From Methylobacterium sp. J-048 (GTDB lineage: Bacteria > Pseudomonadota > Alphaproteobacteria > Rhizobiales > Beijerinckiaceae), in NCBI RefSeq assembly GCF_022829515.1, contig NZ_JAKSYL010000160.1, forward strand, positions 1 through 54,423: a DNA stretch of 54,423 bases, in the 5' to 3' direction. Both the position numbers and the translations under genes were made by a program. Every line of letters begins with the position of its first letter. The stretch's first letter is position 1. The notes beneath the pieces are model-generated. The model had not been told where the DNA came from. It saw only the letters and a program-made list of their open reading frames with translations, and did no database searches. Of this stretch, positions 32,986 through 42,315 are shown in pieces.

Positions 32986-34341
32986 TCAGCCCCGCCGGCC
33001 CGGCCGGTCGGCCATGCCGACCCGGCCGCCGAAGAAGTCGCCCCGGCTGCCGGCCACCACCATGAGACGCCGGACCTCGCCCCGCAGGAACGCCTGCAGG
33101 AAGCGGTTGTAGTCGCGGAACGAGACGCAGCCGTTCGAGGCGCCGGGCTGGCGCAGCATGTAGGTGTGGGCGAGCAGGCCGTCGCGGCCGTGGATCGCGC
33201 CGCTGCCGCCGACCGGGTTGAGGCGGATCGCCCGCACCCCGTGGAACAGGCGCTCGCGCTCGGTCAGGTCGTAGGTGCCGGGGGGTGTCGAGCCGCGCAT
33301 GCGCAGGTGGACGTAGCGCGGATCGTCCATGGCCTCGCCGAGGCCGGAATGGGCTTCCAGCACCTCGCCGGAGGGCAGGGTCACCGTGCGGGCGGTGATG
33401 TCGTAGACGGCGGTGCCGGCGACGGATTCGGGGGCGGGGCTGATCCGGGTGCGCGGCGCCTCCTGGGGCAGGGCGTCCGGGCTGGCATAGGCGAGCGCCT
33501 GACGCGAGTCCGCGCGGGGCGCGGCGGCGCCGACGCCGAACAGCTTCTCGAGGAAGGACGGCTCCTCCGCCATGGCGGCGCGGAACACGTCGCGGGTGCG
33601 GGGCAGGGCGCGGGCCGCCACCCGGGGCGCCGGGGCCGCGGCCGGGCGCCGCAGCTCCGACGGCCGGACGACCGGCAAAGGGACGAGATTGGGCACGAGG
33701 CTCGGCGCGAGGGCGGCGGGGGTCGGCTCGGCGGCGGCGACCCGGACCGGCGCGGCCGCCTTGGGCGGCACGGCGGCGGCCTGCGCGATCGGGGCTTGGA
33801 CGACGGGGGCCTGCACGACCGAAACCGGAGCTGGGGCCGGCTCGACCGACGCCATCCGGGCCTGGACCACCTTTCGGGCGACCCGCTGGGCGATCTCCCG
33901 GACCGCCGGGGACGGCTCGGCCGCAGCGACCTGGAAGGACGCGGCCGGGGGCGGCGCCCCGAAGGTTTTGGCTGCGCCGGAGCCGAGCGCCGGGCTGGGA
34001 TCGAGCATCCAGGCGATGCTCGGGCGGGGCGCCGGCGCGGGCCGGGCCTCGGCAGTGAGCGCGGGCTCCGCCTCGGCGACCGCGGCGGGCGCGCTCCAGG
34101 TTATCGGCAGCCCGTGGGGCAGGGTCAGGACGGTCCAGCCGGCCATGGACAGGGCGGCCAGCGAGATCAAGGCCGTCAGCCGGGCGCGGCGGCGGGCGCG
34201 CCGCATGGCGCTCGGGTAGGGGGCCCGGGTCGGCGGCGCGTAGGGCGCCTCGTCGGCAAGCCGCGGATAGGCCGCCGGCACAAGGGCCGGGGCAAAGGCC
34301 GCGTCGCGGTACGCGGGTCGGGAATACGCAACCTGGGCCAT
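32986..34341 (-). CDS. Membrane-anchored L,D-transpeptidase-like protein, DUF2778/Tlde1 domain
   Basis: A 451-residue protein from the Met at 34341 (a GTG at 34413 would add 24 residues). A positively charged N-terminus is followed by one transmembrane helix (LTALISLAALSMAGWTVLTL). Then comes a long Ala/Pro/Val linker (about 85-265), and a C-terminal DUF2778 domain from about 315. Its motif is AIHGRDGL (His) followed by SNGCVSF (catalytic Cys), as in the Tlde1 L,D-transpeptidase/carboxypeptidase effectors. With a membrane anchor and no T6SS genes nearby, I infer housekeeping peptidoglycan editing and not a secreted toxin. Confidence 0.7.
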   Translation of the reverse strand: MAQVAYSRPAYRDAAFAPALVPAAYPRLADEAPYAPPTRAPYPSAMRRARRRARLTALISLAALSMAGWTVLTLPHGLPITWSAPAAVAEAEPALTAEARPAPAPRPSIAWMLDPSPALGSGAAKTFGAPPPAASFQVAAAEPSPAVREIAQRVARKVVQARMASVEPAPAPVSVVQAPVVQAPIAQAAAVPPKAAAPVRVAAAEPTPAALAPSLVPNLVPLPVVRPSELRRPAAAPAPRVAARALPRTRDVFRAAMAEEPSFLEKLFGVGAAAPRADSRQALAYASPDALPQEAPRTRISPAPESVAGTAVYDITARTVTLPSGEVLEAHSGLGEAMDDPRYVHLRMRGSTPPGTYDLTERERLFHGVRAIRLNPVGGSGAIHGRDGLLAHTYMLRQPGASNGCVSFRDYNRFLQAFLRGEVRRLMVVAGSRGDFFGGRVGMADRPGRRG

Positions 34342-34618
34342 GCGGGAACTCGCGTACGCGCTTCCCCGGATGGCAGCCGACGCCGTTCGCCCGCGGAGGC
34401 TTTTTCCGCGCACGTGGCCTGGGTTGCCCGTCTGGGGAGGACATCAACCGTCCAGCCCATTAGGCCTCCCCATGGTTAATCTTGGCTAAAGACCCGACGC
34501 CGCCGGACGCACCGCCACGGAACACCCATGGAATCCCCGCGGAACACCAGAACAGCGCCTCGAAAAGCGGTCGCCGGCCCGCGAAGACTGAGGACGCCGT
34601 GCGCTCGACCCCGAAACG

Positions 34619-35938
34619 TCACCCGGCCGGCGCCTCCATGGGCCCGTGGCGGCGCGCCACCAGGAGGCACAGCAGGGCCACCGGCACGCCGATCAGCGAG
34701 GTGCCGACGAAGAACCACGTGAACCCGGTCCGCTCGATGACGAAGCCCGAGAGACCGGCGAGCAGGCTGCCCGGCAGGGCGCAGAGGGAGGTCAGCAGGG
34801 CGTACTGGCTGGCCGCGTGCTCGGTGGCCGCGAGCCGGGACATGTAGGTGATCAGCACGATCGACGCGAAGGCGTAGGCGAAGCCGTCGATCCCGACCGT
34901 GACCGCGAAGGTCCAGAACGCCGCCCCGCCATGGCCGCCGTGCCAGGCGAGATAGGCCAGCGCGAGATGCGACGCGGACGCCACCACGGTGCCGATCAGC
35001 AGGCTCGCCATCATGCCGATCCGCGGGATGATGGCGCTCGCGAGAAACGTCCCGCCGAGCGCGATCCAGAAGCCGAACAGCTTGGTCACCGTGGCGATGT
35101 CGGTGTTGGTGTAGCCCAGGGTCTTGAACAGCGGGATCGCCATGGTGCTCGACACGTAGCCGGGCATGCGGAAGCCCGCCACCAGCGCCAGGACCGGCAC
35201 CGCCAGGGGGCCGAGGCGGGCCAGCAGGTCGCGGATCGGCGCCCAGACGGTCTCGACGAACCCGCCGGACGGCAGCGGCGCGGCGGGGGGCTCCGGGGCC
35301 AGCAGCGCCGCGATCGTGCCGGGGGCGAGCAGCACCGCCATGCACAGATAGGCGGCGCGCCAGCCATAGGCGTCGGACAGGTAGAGGGCACCGGCCCCGG
35401 CCGCGAGGTTGCCGACCCGGTAGCCGATCTCGGCCCAGGACGACATCAGCGCCTGCCGCTCGGGCGGCGCGACGGTGATCCGCCAGCCGTCGATCACCAC
35501 GTCCTGGGTCGCGCCCGCCACCCCGAGCGCCAGCGAGAACGCCACCGTCCAGGCCAGCCAGTGCGCCGGATCGCCGAAGGCGACCCCGGCCAGCGACAGC
35601 GCCACCAGGATCTGCGCGGCGACGATCCAGCCCCGCCGCCGCCCGAGCCAGCGCCCGAGCAGCGGCGCATCGTGCCGGTCGAGGAACGGCGCCCAGAGGA
35701 ACTTGAGCTTGTACGCGATGGTCAGCTCGCTCATCAGCCCGATCGTCGCGAGCGGCACCTTGGCCTGGACCAGCCACGCCGACTGGGTCGCGTAGACGAG
35801 CAGGAACGGGATGCCCTGCGCGAAGCCCAGCCCCAGCACCGCCGCGACCCGCCGGTCGGTGAACAGGGGCGTCAGGAAGGCGTTTTTTTCGGATCGGTCC
35901 GAGCCTGACGCGCCGGTGGCCTGCGCCGGGTTTGCCAT
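34619..35938 (-). CDS. ampG: AmpG-type muropeptide permease (MFS)
   Basis: A 439-residue transporter with about 12 transmembrane helices. The N-terminal signature RRVAAVLGLGFAQGIPFLLVYATQSAWL and KFLWAPFLDRHDAPLLGRWLGRRRGW match AmpG. It imports GlcNAc-1,6-anhydroMurNAc peptides from the periplasm for cell-wall recycling, and in many species feeds AmpC induction. Start MANPAQ (35938) has AGGAGATG upstream. The C-terminus RRHGPMEAPAG is short. It may work with the wall-turnover enzymes of this window, but no operon links them. Confidence 0.85.
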   Translation of the reverse strand: MANPAQATGASGSDRSEKNAFLTPLFTDRRVAAVLGLGFAQGIPFLLVYATQSAWLVQAKVPLATIGLMSELTIAYKLKFLWAPFLDRHDAPLLGRWLGRRRGWIVAAQILVALSLAGVAFGDPAHWLAWTVAFSLALGVAGATQDVVIDGWRITVAPPERQALMSSWAEIGYRVGNLAAGAGALYLSDAYGWRAAYLCMAVLLAPGTIAALLAPEPPAAPLPSGGFVETVWAPIRDLLARLGPLAVPVLALVAGFRMPGYVSSTMAIPLFKTLGYTNTDIATVTKLFGFWIALGGTFLASAIIPRIGMMASLLIGTVVASASHLALAYLAWHGGHGGAAFWTFAVTVGIDGFAYAFASIVLITYMSRLAATEHAASQYALLTSLCALPGSLLAGLSGFVIERTGFTWFFVGTSLIGVPVALLCLLVARRHGPMEAPAG

Positions 35939-36032
35939 CCGGGCATCTCCTGGGCTGTGAGAAGGGTGGGAACAGAGGGCGACGTGCGACGCAACCGGGT
36001 GAAACCTACGCTGCAAAGCCGATGATCGGGGG

Positions 36033-36593
36033 TCACGCCCTCGTGACCCCCGTACCGCCCTGGACGCGGGCCACGAAGTCCCTCAGGAGCGCCCGACCGT
36101 CAGGCCAGTCGCCCAACCCGCTCTGGCCGTTGATGTGGCCGGCCGCGCCGATCACCGTCAAGGCGCTCCCCCAGTGCTCCGCCTGCCTCCGGACATAGGG
36201 CAACGAGCCGTAGGGATCGTCGGTGCTCGCCACGATCAGGGACGGAAAGCGGAATCGCATCCGGGGGATGTCGGCGAACCCTGCTGCCTGGGCGGGAAAG
36301 ACCGGAGACGCGGGATCGGGCACGGCCACCAGCACCGCCCCCGCGATCGGCCGGTCGGACACCCGATGCCAATGGGCGACCAGCAGGCAAGCCAGGCTGT
36401 GAGCCACCAGGACGGGCGGCGTTCGCGCGGCGCGCACCGCGTGCTCCAACGCGGCGATCCAGTCGGACAGGTCCGGTTCGTCCCAGCAGGCCGGGGCGAA
36501 GCGGCGTATGGAGGGATCGTCCGCTTCCCAGCAGCTGTGCCAATGGCGCCGTCCGGAATTGCCGATGCCGGGCAGATGAATGATGTCGGTCAT
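36033..36593 (-). CDS. RBBP9/YdeN family serine hydrolase
   Basis: A 186-residue alpha/beta hydrolase. Start MTDIIHLPGIGNSGRRHWH is the family's typical entry. The nucleophile is Ser in LVAHSLACLLVAHW, the acid is in STDDPYGS, and the His is in AAGHINGQSGLGDWP. These compact hydrolases have unknown substrates, though human RBBP9 is a serine hydrolase. The open frame extends to 36692 but the ATG at 36593 matches the family. It is divergent from the Lrp regulator, with the two starts about 90 bases apart. Confidence 0.8.
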   Translation of the reverse strand: MTDIIHLPGIGNSGRRHWHSCWEADDPSIRRFAPACWDEPDLSDWIAALEHAVRAARTPPVLVAHSLACLLVAHWHRVSDRPIAGAVLVAVPDPASPVFPAQAAGFADIPRMRFRFPSLIVASTDDPYGSLPYVRRQAEHWGSALTVIGAAGHINGQSGLGDWPDGRALLRDFVARVQGGTGVTRA

Positions 36594-36682
36594 GTTTGAA
36601 AACGGGGTTGTCGCCCCGTCCGTATGCCCGTCTGTTTGTACCGGAAACATACGCAACCATCGGGGAATCACCCCCGCATCCG

Positions 36683-37192
36683 ATGGATTCAAAGTCGATG
36701 GCCAAACGCACCGAGCCGCGGACCGAACTCGATCCGACCGACATGTCCATGCTCGAAATTCTGCAGGATGACGGGCGTATCAGCGTCTCCGAACTGGGAC
36801 GGCGCGTCGGCCTGTCTCAGCCGGCGGCATCGGAGCGCCTGAAGCGACTCGAAGAGCGCGGGATCATCACCGGTTATCGGGCGATCATCGACCCCGTGTC
36901 CGTCGGGCTTGGAATGATCGCGGTGATCCGCCTTCGGACAACGCACGAACACATCAAGGCGTACCTGAAGCAGTTTGCGGACATGCCGCAGGTCATCGAG
37001 GTCCTGCGGTTGACCGGCGAGGATTGCTTCCATCTCAAGGTGATTGTGCCATCCCCCGCCGAGCTGGAAAGCATCGTCGATGCCGTGGCACGCTACGGTT
37101 CGGTCACCACGGCGATCGTCCTGCGCAGCGAGCCTCCCAAGGCCATCGGGCGCGTGCTGATGAAGCGCCCGGGCATCGTCACGAAGGATTGA
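36683..37192 (+). CDS. Lrp/AsnC family transcriptional regulator
   Basis: A 169-residue regulator. The helix-turn-helix lies at about 17-65: LDPTDMSMLEILQDDGRISVSELGRRVGLSQPAASERLKRLEERGII, the classical Lrp signature. The RAM effector-binding domain is at about 75-155 (GMIAVIRLRTTHEHIKAYL, GEDCFHLKVIVPS). It probably senses an amino acid and may control the divergent hydrolase or a distant transporter. ATG 36683 and ATG 36698 are both possible starts; neither has a clear ribosome site. Confidence 0.85.
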   Translation: MDSKSMAKRTEPRTELDPTDMSMLEILQDDGRISVSELGRRVGLSQPAASERLKRLEERGIITGYRAIIDPVSVGLGMIAVIRLRTTHEHIKAYLKQFADMPQVIEVLRLTGEDCFHLKVIVPSPAELESIVDAVARYGSVTTAIVLRSEPPKAIGRVLMKRPGIVTKD

Positions 37193-37285
37193 GGCGTGCT
37201 GACGAGGCCCCTCAGGACGAGAGGATGCGTTGGAGGGACGCCGATCAGGACCACGCGAGCCCTGGCCCTTCCTCGACAGCCCCCC

Positions 37286-40200
37286 TCACGCCGCGGTCTT
37301 CACCCGCTCGGCGATCTTCACCAGGCTGCGCAGCACCTCCGTGGCGGTCTTGAGCCGGGCCGGGATCGTGGTGAGCTCGCGCACGAACACGACGCTCATG
37401 TCCGGCCGCACCTTGGCGAAGGAGGCCTGCTCGGCCACAAACGCCACCAGGCCCTGCGGGTTGGCGTAGGACTTGTCCCGGAAGTGGACGACCACGCCCT
37501 TCGGGCCGGCCTCGACCTTCTCGACATTGGCCTTAAGGCACAGGATCTTGATCGTGCCGATCTTGAGCAGCTGCTCCACCTCCGGCGGCAGCGGCCCGAA
37601 CCGGTCGATCATCTCGGCCCCGAAACTCTCCATCTCGGCATCGTCCTGGAGGGTGGCGAGCCGCCGGTAGAGCGCCAGCCGCGCGCCGAGATCCTCCACA
37701 TAGGTCTCCGGGATGGTCACCGGGGCGCCGAGCGCGATGGTCGGCGACCACGCCTCCTCGGGCACGTCGTCGATGCCGGCCTTGAGCGCCGTGACCGCGT
37801 CCTCCAGCATCTGCTGGTAGAGCTCGTAGCCGACCTCCTTGATGTGGCCGGACTGGGCGTCGCCCAAGAGGTTGCCGGCGCCGCGGATGTCGAGGTCGTG
37901 GCTGGCGAGCTGGAAGCCGGCGCCCAGGGTGTCGAGGGTCTGGAGCACCTTGAGACGCTGCTCGGCCTGGGTCGTGAGCTGGCGGTTGGCCGGCGTCGTG
38001 AACAGCGCGTAGGCCCGGGCCTTCGAGCGGCCGACGCGGCCGCGCAGCTGGTAGAGCTGGGCCAGGCCGAACATGTCGGCCCGGTGCACGATCAGCGTGT
38101 TGGCGGTGGGGATGTCGAGGCCGGATTCGACAATGGTGGTCGAGAGCAGGACGTCGAACTTGCCCTCGTAGAAGGCGGTCATCACGTCCTCGAGCTGGCC
38201 CGCCGCCATCTGGCCGTGGGCGATCGCGACCTTGATCTCCGGCATCTCGGCATCGAGGAATTTCTTGACCTCGGCTAGGTCCTCGATGCGCGGCACGACA
38301 TAGAACGACTGGCCGCCGCGGTAGCGCTCGCGCAGCAGCGCCTCTCGGATGGTCAGCGGGTCGAACGGCGTCACGAAGGTGCGCACCACCAGCCGGTCCA
38401 CCGGCGGCGTGGCGATGATCGAGAGCTCGCGCACGCCAGTCATGGCGAGCTGGAGGGTGCGCGGGATCGGGGTCGCCGAGAGCGTCAGCACGTGGACATC
38501 CGCCTGGAGCGCCTTCAACCGCTCCTTGTGGGCGACGCCGAAATGCTGCTCCTCGTCGACGATGATCAGGCCGAGATCCTTGAACGCGATGTTTTTCGCC
38601 AGGAGCGCGTGGGTGCCGACCACGATGTCGACGGTGCCGTCGGCGAGCCCGGCGCGGGTCTGCTTCATGTCGCCGGCCGAGACGAACCGAGACAGCTGCG
38701 CGACCTGGATCGGCAGGCCCTTGAAGCGCTCGGCGAAAGTCCGGAAGTGCTGGCGGGCCAGCAGCGTGGTCGGCACGATCACCGCCACCTGCTTGCCGGC
38801 GATCGCCGCCGCGAAGGCCCCGCGCAGAGCCACCTCGGTCTTGCCGAAGCCGACATCGCCGCAGACCAGCCGGTCCATCGGCCGGCCGGCATTGAGGTCG
38901 TCCAGCACCGCGTCGATGGCGTTGGCCTGGTCCTCGGTCTCCTCGAATGGGAAGCGGGCGGCGAACTCGCCGTAGAGTCCTTCCGGCGCCTTGAGCACCG
39001 GGGCCTTCCGGACGAAGCGCTGGGCCGCGACCTTGATCAGCTCGCCCGCCATCTCGAGGATGCGGCGCTTCATCTTGGCCTTACGGGCCTGCCAGGCACC
39101 GCCGCCGAGCCGATCGAGGGCGACCTCCGAATCCTCCGAGCCGTAGCGGGTCAGAAGCTCGATATTCTCCACCGGCAGCAGCAGCAGGCCGCCGGTGTAG
39201 CTCAGCTCCAGACAATCGTGCGGCGCGCCGGCGGCGTGGATCGTCTTGAGGCCGGAGAACCGGCCGATGCCGTGGTCGGCATGGACCACGAGGTCGCCGG
39301 GTTTGAGCGCCTGCACCTCCAGGATCACGTCCTGGGGCCGCTTGGCCTTGCGTTTCTGGCGCACCAGCCGGTCGCCCAGGATGTCGCCCTCGGAGACGAC
39401 GGCGAGCTCGCCCACCGTGAAGCCCGCCTCCAGGCCCCAGACCGCCACGGCCGCGTCGGTGCCGCGCTTGAGCGCGTAGACATCTGCCAGGCGGGTGATC
39501 GCCACGGGCTTCCTCAGGCCGTGATCGGTGAGCACGCCGCAGAGCCGGTCGCGGGAGCCATCGGACCAGGATCCCAGGATCACGTGATGCCCGGATCCCT
39601 GGAGATCGCGGATATGGGCCACCGCCGCGTCGAACACGCTGGCGCTCTCGTTCGCGCGCTCCGGCGCGAAGTTTCTTCCGGCCTTGGCGCCGCAATCGAT
39701 GACGGCGCGCTCAGGGGATTCGGGCTGCGCGAACGGCGTCAGCCGCGCCACGGTGGCGGTGGCGATCCGCTCCTTCAGCTCGTTCGGGGTCAGGTACAGG
39801 GCGCGGGGCGGCAGCGGCTTGTAGGGGGCGACGCCGGCCTGCGGCGTCTTCATCGCGCCCTCGCGGGCCTGGTAGTAATCCTGGACGAGGCTGATCCGCT
39901 CGGCGGCGGCATCCTCGACCTGCGGGTCGAACACCAGCGGCACGCCGGGAAGATAGTCGAACAGGGTGTCGAGCTCGCTGTAGAACAGCGGCATCCAGTG
40001 CTCGAGGCCGGCATAGCGGCGGCCCTCGCTCACGGTCTCGTAGAGGCGGTCGTCCCGGGTCGCGGCGCCGAAACTCTGGATGTAGCCCTGGCGGAAGCGC
40101 CGGATCGTCTCGGTGGTGAGCTGGACCTCGCTCATCGGCATCAGGTCCAGCGAGCGCAGCTGGCCGGTGGTGCGCTGGGTCTCCGGATCGAAGGCGCGGA

Positions 40201-40906
40201 TCGATTCCAGCGTGTCGCCGAAGAAGTCGAGGCGGATCGGCACCGGCAGGCCCGGCGGCGACAGGTCCAGGATGCCGCCGCGCACCGCGTACTCGCCGGT
40301 GTCCCGCACCGTCCCGGTGCGCAGAAAACCGTTGGCCTCGACCCAGGCGACCACGTCGTCCATCGCCACGACGTTGCCGATCGCCGCCGAGAACGCCTCC
40401 TTGGCGATGTGGCCCCGGGGCGGCACCCGCTGCACCAGGGCGTTGACCGTGGTGCAGAGGATGCGCGGGCGGTCCTCGGCGGAGCGGGTCCGGGCGAGGC
40501 GGGCGAGCGCGGTCATCCGGGCGGCGGCCGTGGCCGTGGTCGGCGAGACCCGGTCGTAGGGCTGGCAGTCCCAGGCCGGCAGGTTCATCACGTCCATCTC
40601 GGGCGCGACGAAGCCCAGCGCCGACTGGAACGCCGCCGAGCGCCCGGAATCGCGCGCCACATGGACCAGCACGGCAGGCGCGTCGACGGTGGGCGCCAGG
40701 GCGCGGGCGAGGTCGGCCACCGCCAGGGCGTCGAACCCCTCAGGCGCGTTGGCCAGGACCGGGCTGTCGCCGCGCTTGAGCGCCTCGAGCACCTGCGCGA
40801 GCGCCGAGGATTTCGGGAGGGCAAAGCGCGCGACCTGCGGCTTGGCCACCGGCTTGGCAGCGGGGGCAGGGGGCTTCGGGGAGGACTTCGGCTGGGGCTT
40901 GGCCAT
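37286..40906 (-). CDS. mfd: Transcription-repair coupling factor Mfd
   Basis: A 1206-residue ATPase that removes stalled RNA polymerase from damaged DNA and recruits UvrA. The N-terminal UvrB-like module is at about 40-370 (MDVMNLPAWDCQPYDRVSPT). The RNA-polymerase interaction domain lies at about 515-600 (GDLVVHADHGIGRFSGLKT). The motor has P-loop LVCGDVGFGKTEVALR, DEEQHFGV, SATPIPRTL, and QLRGRVGRS followed by the TRG motif. The C-terminal TRCF domain ends near 1160. Start MAKPQP gives an N-terminal Lys/Pro/Ala extension. sdhE lies upstream on the same strand, with two small genes between. Confidence 0.95.
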   Translation of the reverse strand: MAKPQPKSSPKPPAPAAKPVAKPQVARFALPKSSALAQVLEALKRGDSPVLANAPEGFDALAVADLARALAPTVDAPAVLVHVARDSGRSAAFQSALGFVAPEMDVMNLPAWDCQPYDRVSPTTATAAARMTALARLARTRSAEDRPRILCTTVNALVQRVPPRGHIAKEAFSAAIGNVVAMDDVVAWVEANGFLRTGTVRDTGEYAVRGGILDLSPPGLPVPIRLDFFGDTLESIRAFDPETQRTTGQLRSLDLMPMSEVQLTTETIRRFRQGYIQSFGAATRDDRLYETVSEGRRYAGLEHWMPLFYSELDTLFDYLPGVPLVFDPQVEDAAAERISLVQDYYQAREGAMKTPQAGVAPYKPLPPRALYLTPNELKERIATATVARLTPFAQPESPERAVIDCGAKAGRNFAPERANESASVFDAAVAHIRDLQGSGHHVILGSWSDGSRDRLCGVLTDHGLRKPVAITRLADVYALKRGTDAAVAVWGLEAGFTVGELAVVSEGDILGDRLVRQKRKAKRPQDVILEVQALKPGDLVVHADHGIGRFSGLKTIHAAGAPHDCLELSYTGGLLLLPVENIELLTRYGSEDSEVALDRLGGGAWQARKAKMKRRILEMAGELIKVAAQRFVRKAPVLKAPEGLYGEFAARFPFEETEDQANAIDAVLDDLNAGRPMDRLVCGDVGFGKTEVALRGAFAAAIAGKQVAVIVPTTLLARQHFRTFAERFKGLPIQVAQLSRFVSAGDMKQTRAGLADGTVDIVVGTHALLAKNIAFKDLGLIIVDEEQHFGVAHKERLKALQADVHVLTLSATPIPRTLQLAMTGVRELSIIATPPVDRLVVRTFVTPFDPLTIREALLRERYRGGQSFYVVPRIEDLAEVKKFLDAEMPEIKVAIAHGQMAAGQLEDVMTAFYEGKFDVLLSTTIVESGLDIPTANTLIVHRADMFGLAQLYQLRGRVGRSKARAYALFTTPANRQLTTQAEQRLKVLQTLDTLGAGFQLASHDLDIRGAGNLLGDAQSGHIKEVGYELYQQMLEDAVTALKAGIDDVPEEAWSPTIALGAPVTIPETYVEDLGARLALYRRLATLQDDAEMESFGAEMIDRFGPLPPEVEQLLKIGTIKILCLKANVEKVEAGPKGVVVHFRDKSYANPQGLVAFVAEQASFAKVRPDMSVVFVRELTTIPARLKTATEVLRSLVKIAERVKTAA

Positions 40907-41137
40907 CGGGTCTTTCGCGGGGAGTCCCGCCGGGCACAGGGAGGGCTGACGCGGGCCGGCGTTAGCCCATTGAGCCGTCGTGATAAAGCATCCCGGCGGC
41001 GGCGTTGGGGTGGCTGACGGTGCCCTATATGGCGGCGACGCTCCAGCATGGAACGCGTGTTCGGGTGCGATTCGGGGATGCGCGCCTGCCGGGGCGCGGC
41101 ACTTTCACCGCGCCGGACGATCACAGGGGAATCCGCC

Positions 41138-41374
41138 ATGGCGCATGACGACGCGATCCTGTTCACGCGCCTAGCGGATGGAATGCTGCTGCAACGTCAT
41201 CGCGATGGCGCGTTCCGCGCCGGTGGTTACCCAGAGCGCCCGCGTCAAGCTCGCGGCCCTGACGGACGAAGAGATCGAGCGCATGGGCGCATCCGACCCG
41301 GATCATCCCAGCCTCGACGATGCCTTCTGGGAGCAAGCGACACAGGTTCGAGGCGCTGTCGCTCTTGCAGACTG
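41138..41374 (+). pseudogene. Frameshifted BrnA-like antitoxin gene, cut by repeat
   Basis: The ATG at 41138 has a good AGGGGAATCC site and reads MAHDDAILFTRLADG, then slides into Arg-rich nonsense after DGAFRA. From about 41220 the next frame continues a plausible protein: VVTQSARVKLAALTDEEIERMGASDPDHPSLDDAFW. The joined product would resemble the short acidic BrnA-type antitoxins (TDEEI... DPD...). The 3' end is replaced by repeat family B at 41377. No BrnT toxin is visible. It is either a real one-base frameshift or a sequencing error. Confidence 0.45.
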
Positions 41375-41376
41375 CG

Positions 41377-41490
41377 ACTCGCCCCCTCTCCCGTGCGGGA
41401 GAGGGTAGGGGTGACGGGACAGGTTCATCCGGAGAAGGCGCATCCCTCACCCTGTCCCTCTCCCGCACGGAAGAGGGGACCTGCGCCCTT
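41377..41490 (+). repeat. Repeat family B, copy 2
   Basis: Aligns base for base with 31537-31650, including both CCCTCTCCCGTGCGGGAGAG-type blocks, with one arm altered (CACGGAAGAG). It lies directly after the BrnA-like remnant, whose reading frame runs into it. Confidence 0.85.
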
Positions 41491-41581
41491 CACGAGTCAC
41501 GCCATGGCCTGCTCGAAGGCGGAAACCTGATGGAGCAGCCTCCGTTGCAGGCGGCCGGGAAGGGGCGCCGAAACCCCAATC

Positions 41582-41812
41582 CTACGCGTCGGGCCCGACG
41601 ATCTCGGCCAGCGCCGCCTCGACCCGGCTGCGGAAGAAGTCGGCGTTGGGCATGCCTTCGGTCATCACGGCGGCGCGGCCGGTGGCTTGGCGCAGGATCT
41701 CGGCGCGCAGCGCCGGGTCGCTGCGCTCCATCATCTCCAGCATGATCCGGACCACCAGCTCGGTGGCGATCGACCGGGCGGGGTGGTCGTAATTGGGCTT
41801 GGGTTCGTCCAT
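41582..41812 (-). CDS. Hypothetical 76-residue protein downstream of sdhE
   Basis: A small helical protein starting MDEPKPNYDHPARSIATELV with LRAEILRQATGR in the middle. No family is recognised. Its start lies only 15 bases past the sdhE stop on the same strand, so the two probably share a transcript. Confidence 0.6.
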   Translation of the reverse strand: MDEPKPNYDHPARSIATELVVRIMLEMMERSDPALRAEILRQATGRAAVMTEGMPNADFFRSRVEAALAEIVGPDA

Positions 41813-41827
41813 CGCGGGCTTTCGCTC

Positions 41828-42124
41828 TCAGGAATGAATCGGCGCGTCGTGCCGGTGGAACGCCCGCACGCGCCGCCAGACCGACGTGTCGTAGTTCGAC
41901 GGCGTCTCGGCCTCGCCGGTGAGCCACTTGAACAGGTCGCGGTCGGGCACCTCGATCAGCGCCTCGAACTGGTCGAGCTCCGTCTCCGTCAGGGTGCCGA
42001 TCTCGGCATCGGCGAAGCGGCCCATGATCAGGTCCATCTCACGGATACCCCGGTGCCAGGACCGGTACAGGATGCGGCGGCGGCGCGGATCGAGATCGGC
42101 GCTGGTGCGGGTGGTGCCGGACAT
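41828..42124 (-). CDS. sdhE: FAD assembly factor SdhE (DUF339)
   Basis: A 98-residue protein that attaches FAD covalently to succinate dehydrogenase flavoprotein SdhA. The family core RRRRILYRSWHRGIREMDLIMGRF includes the RGxxE motif (RGIRE), followed by ELDQFEALIEVPDRDLFKW. I start at MSGTTRTS (42124), as the longer frame to 42262 is not protein-like. It precedes the 76-residue gene and lies upstream of mfd; sdhE and mfd are often neighbours in alphaproteobacteria. Confidence 0.9.
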   Translation of the reverse strand: MSGTTRTSADLDPRRRRILYRSWHRGIREMDLIMGRFADAEIGTLTETELDQFEALIEVPDRDLFKWLTGEAETPSNYDTSVWRRVRAFHRHDAPIHS

Positions 42125-42315
42125 TTTTTGGGACTTCCGGTCGGAGGGTAGGCAGGACCAAGATAGGCGGTCGGGCGCCATCGATCCAGGATCCGGGTTC
42201 CAGATCGGGCCGTAACCGCAGGGCGACCGGCAAAAACAAATTGCCTCCGGCGGCCGCTCCATTATCTCGGATCCGCGACGTCCCGGCGCAACGGGGCTTG
42301 AGCGGGAGTACGACG

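Noticed and set aside
32986..34341. Secreted T6SS toxin
   Set aside because: The Tlde1-like domain is membrane-anchored with no secretion-system or immunity gene nearby, so a housekeeping role is more likely.
38492..41017. 841-codon plus-strand frame opposite mfd
   Set aside because: Entirely antisense to Mfd, whose helicase motifs are all present on the minus strand.
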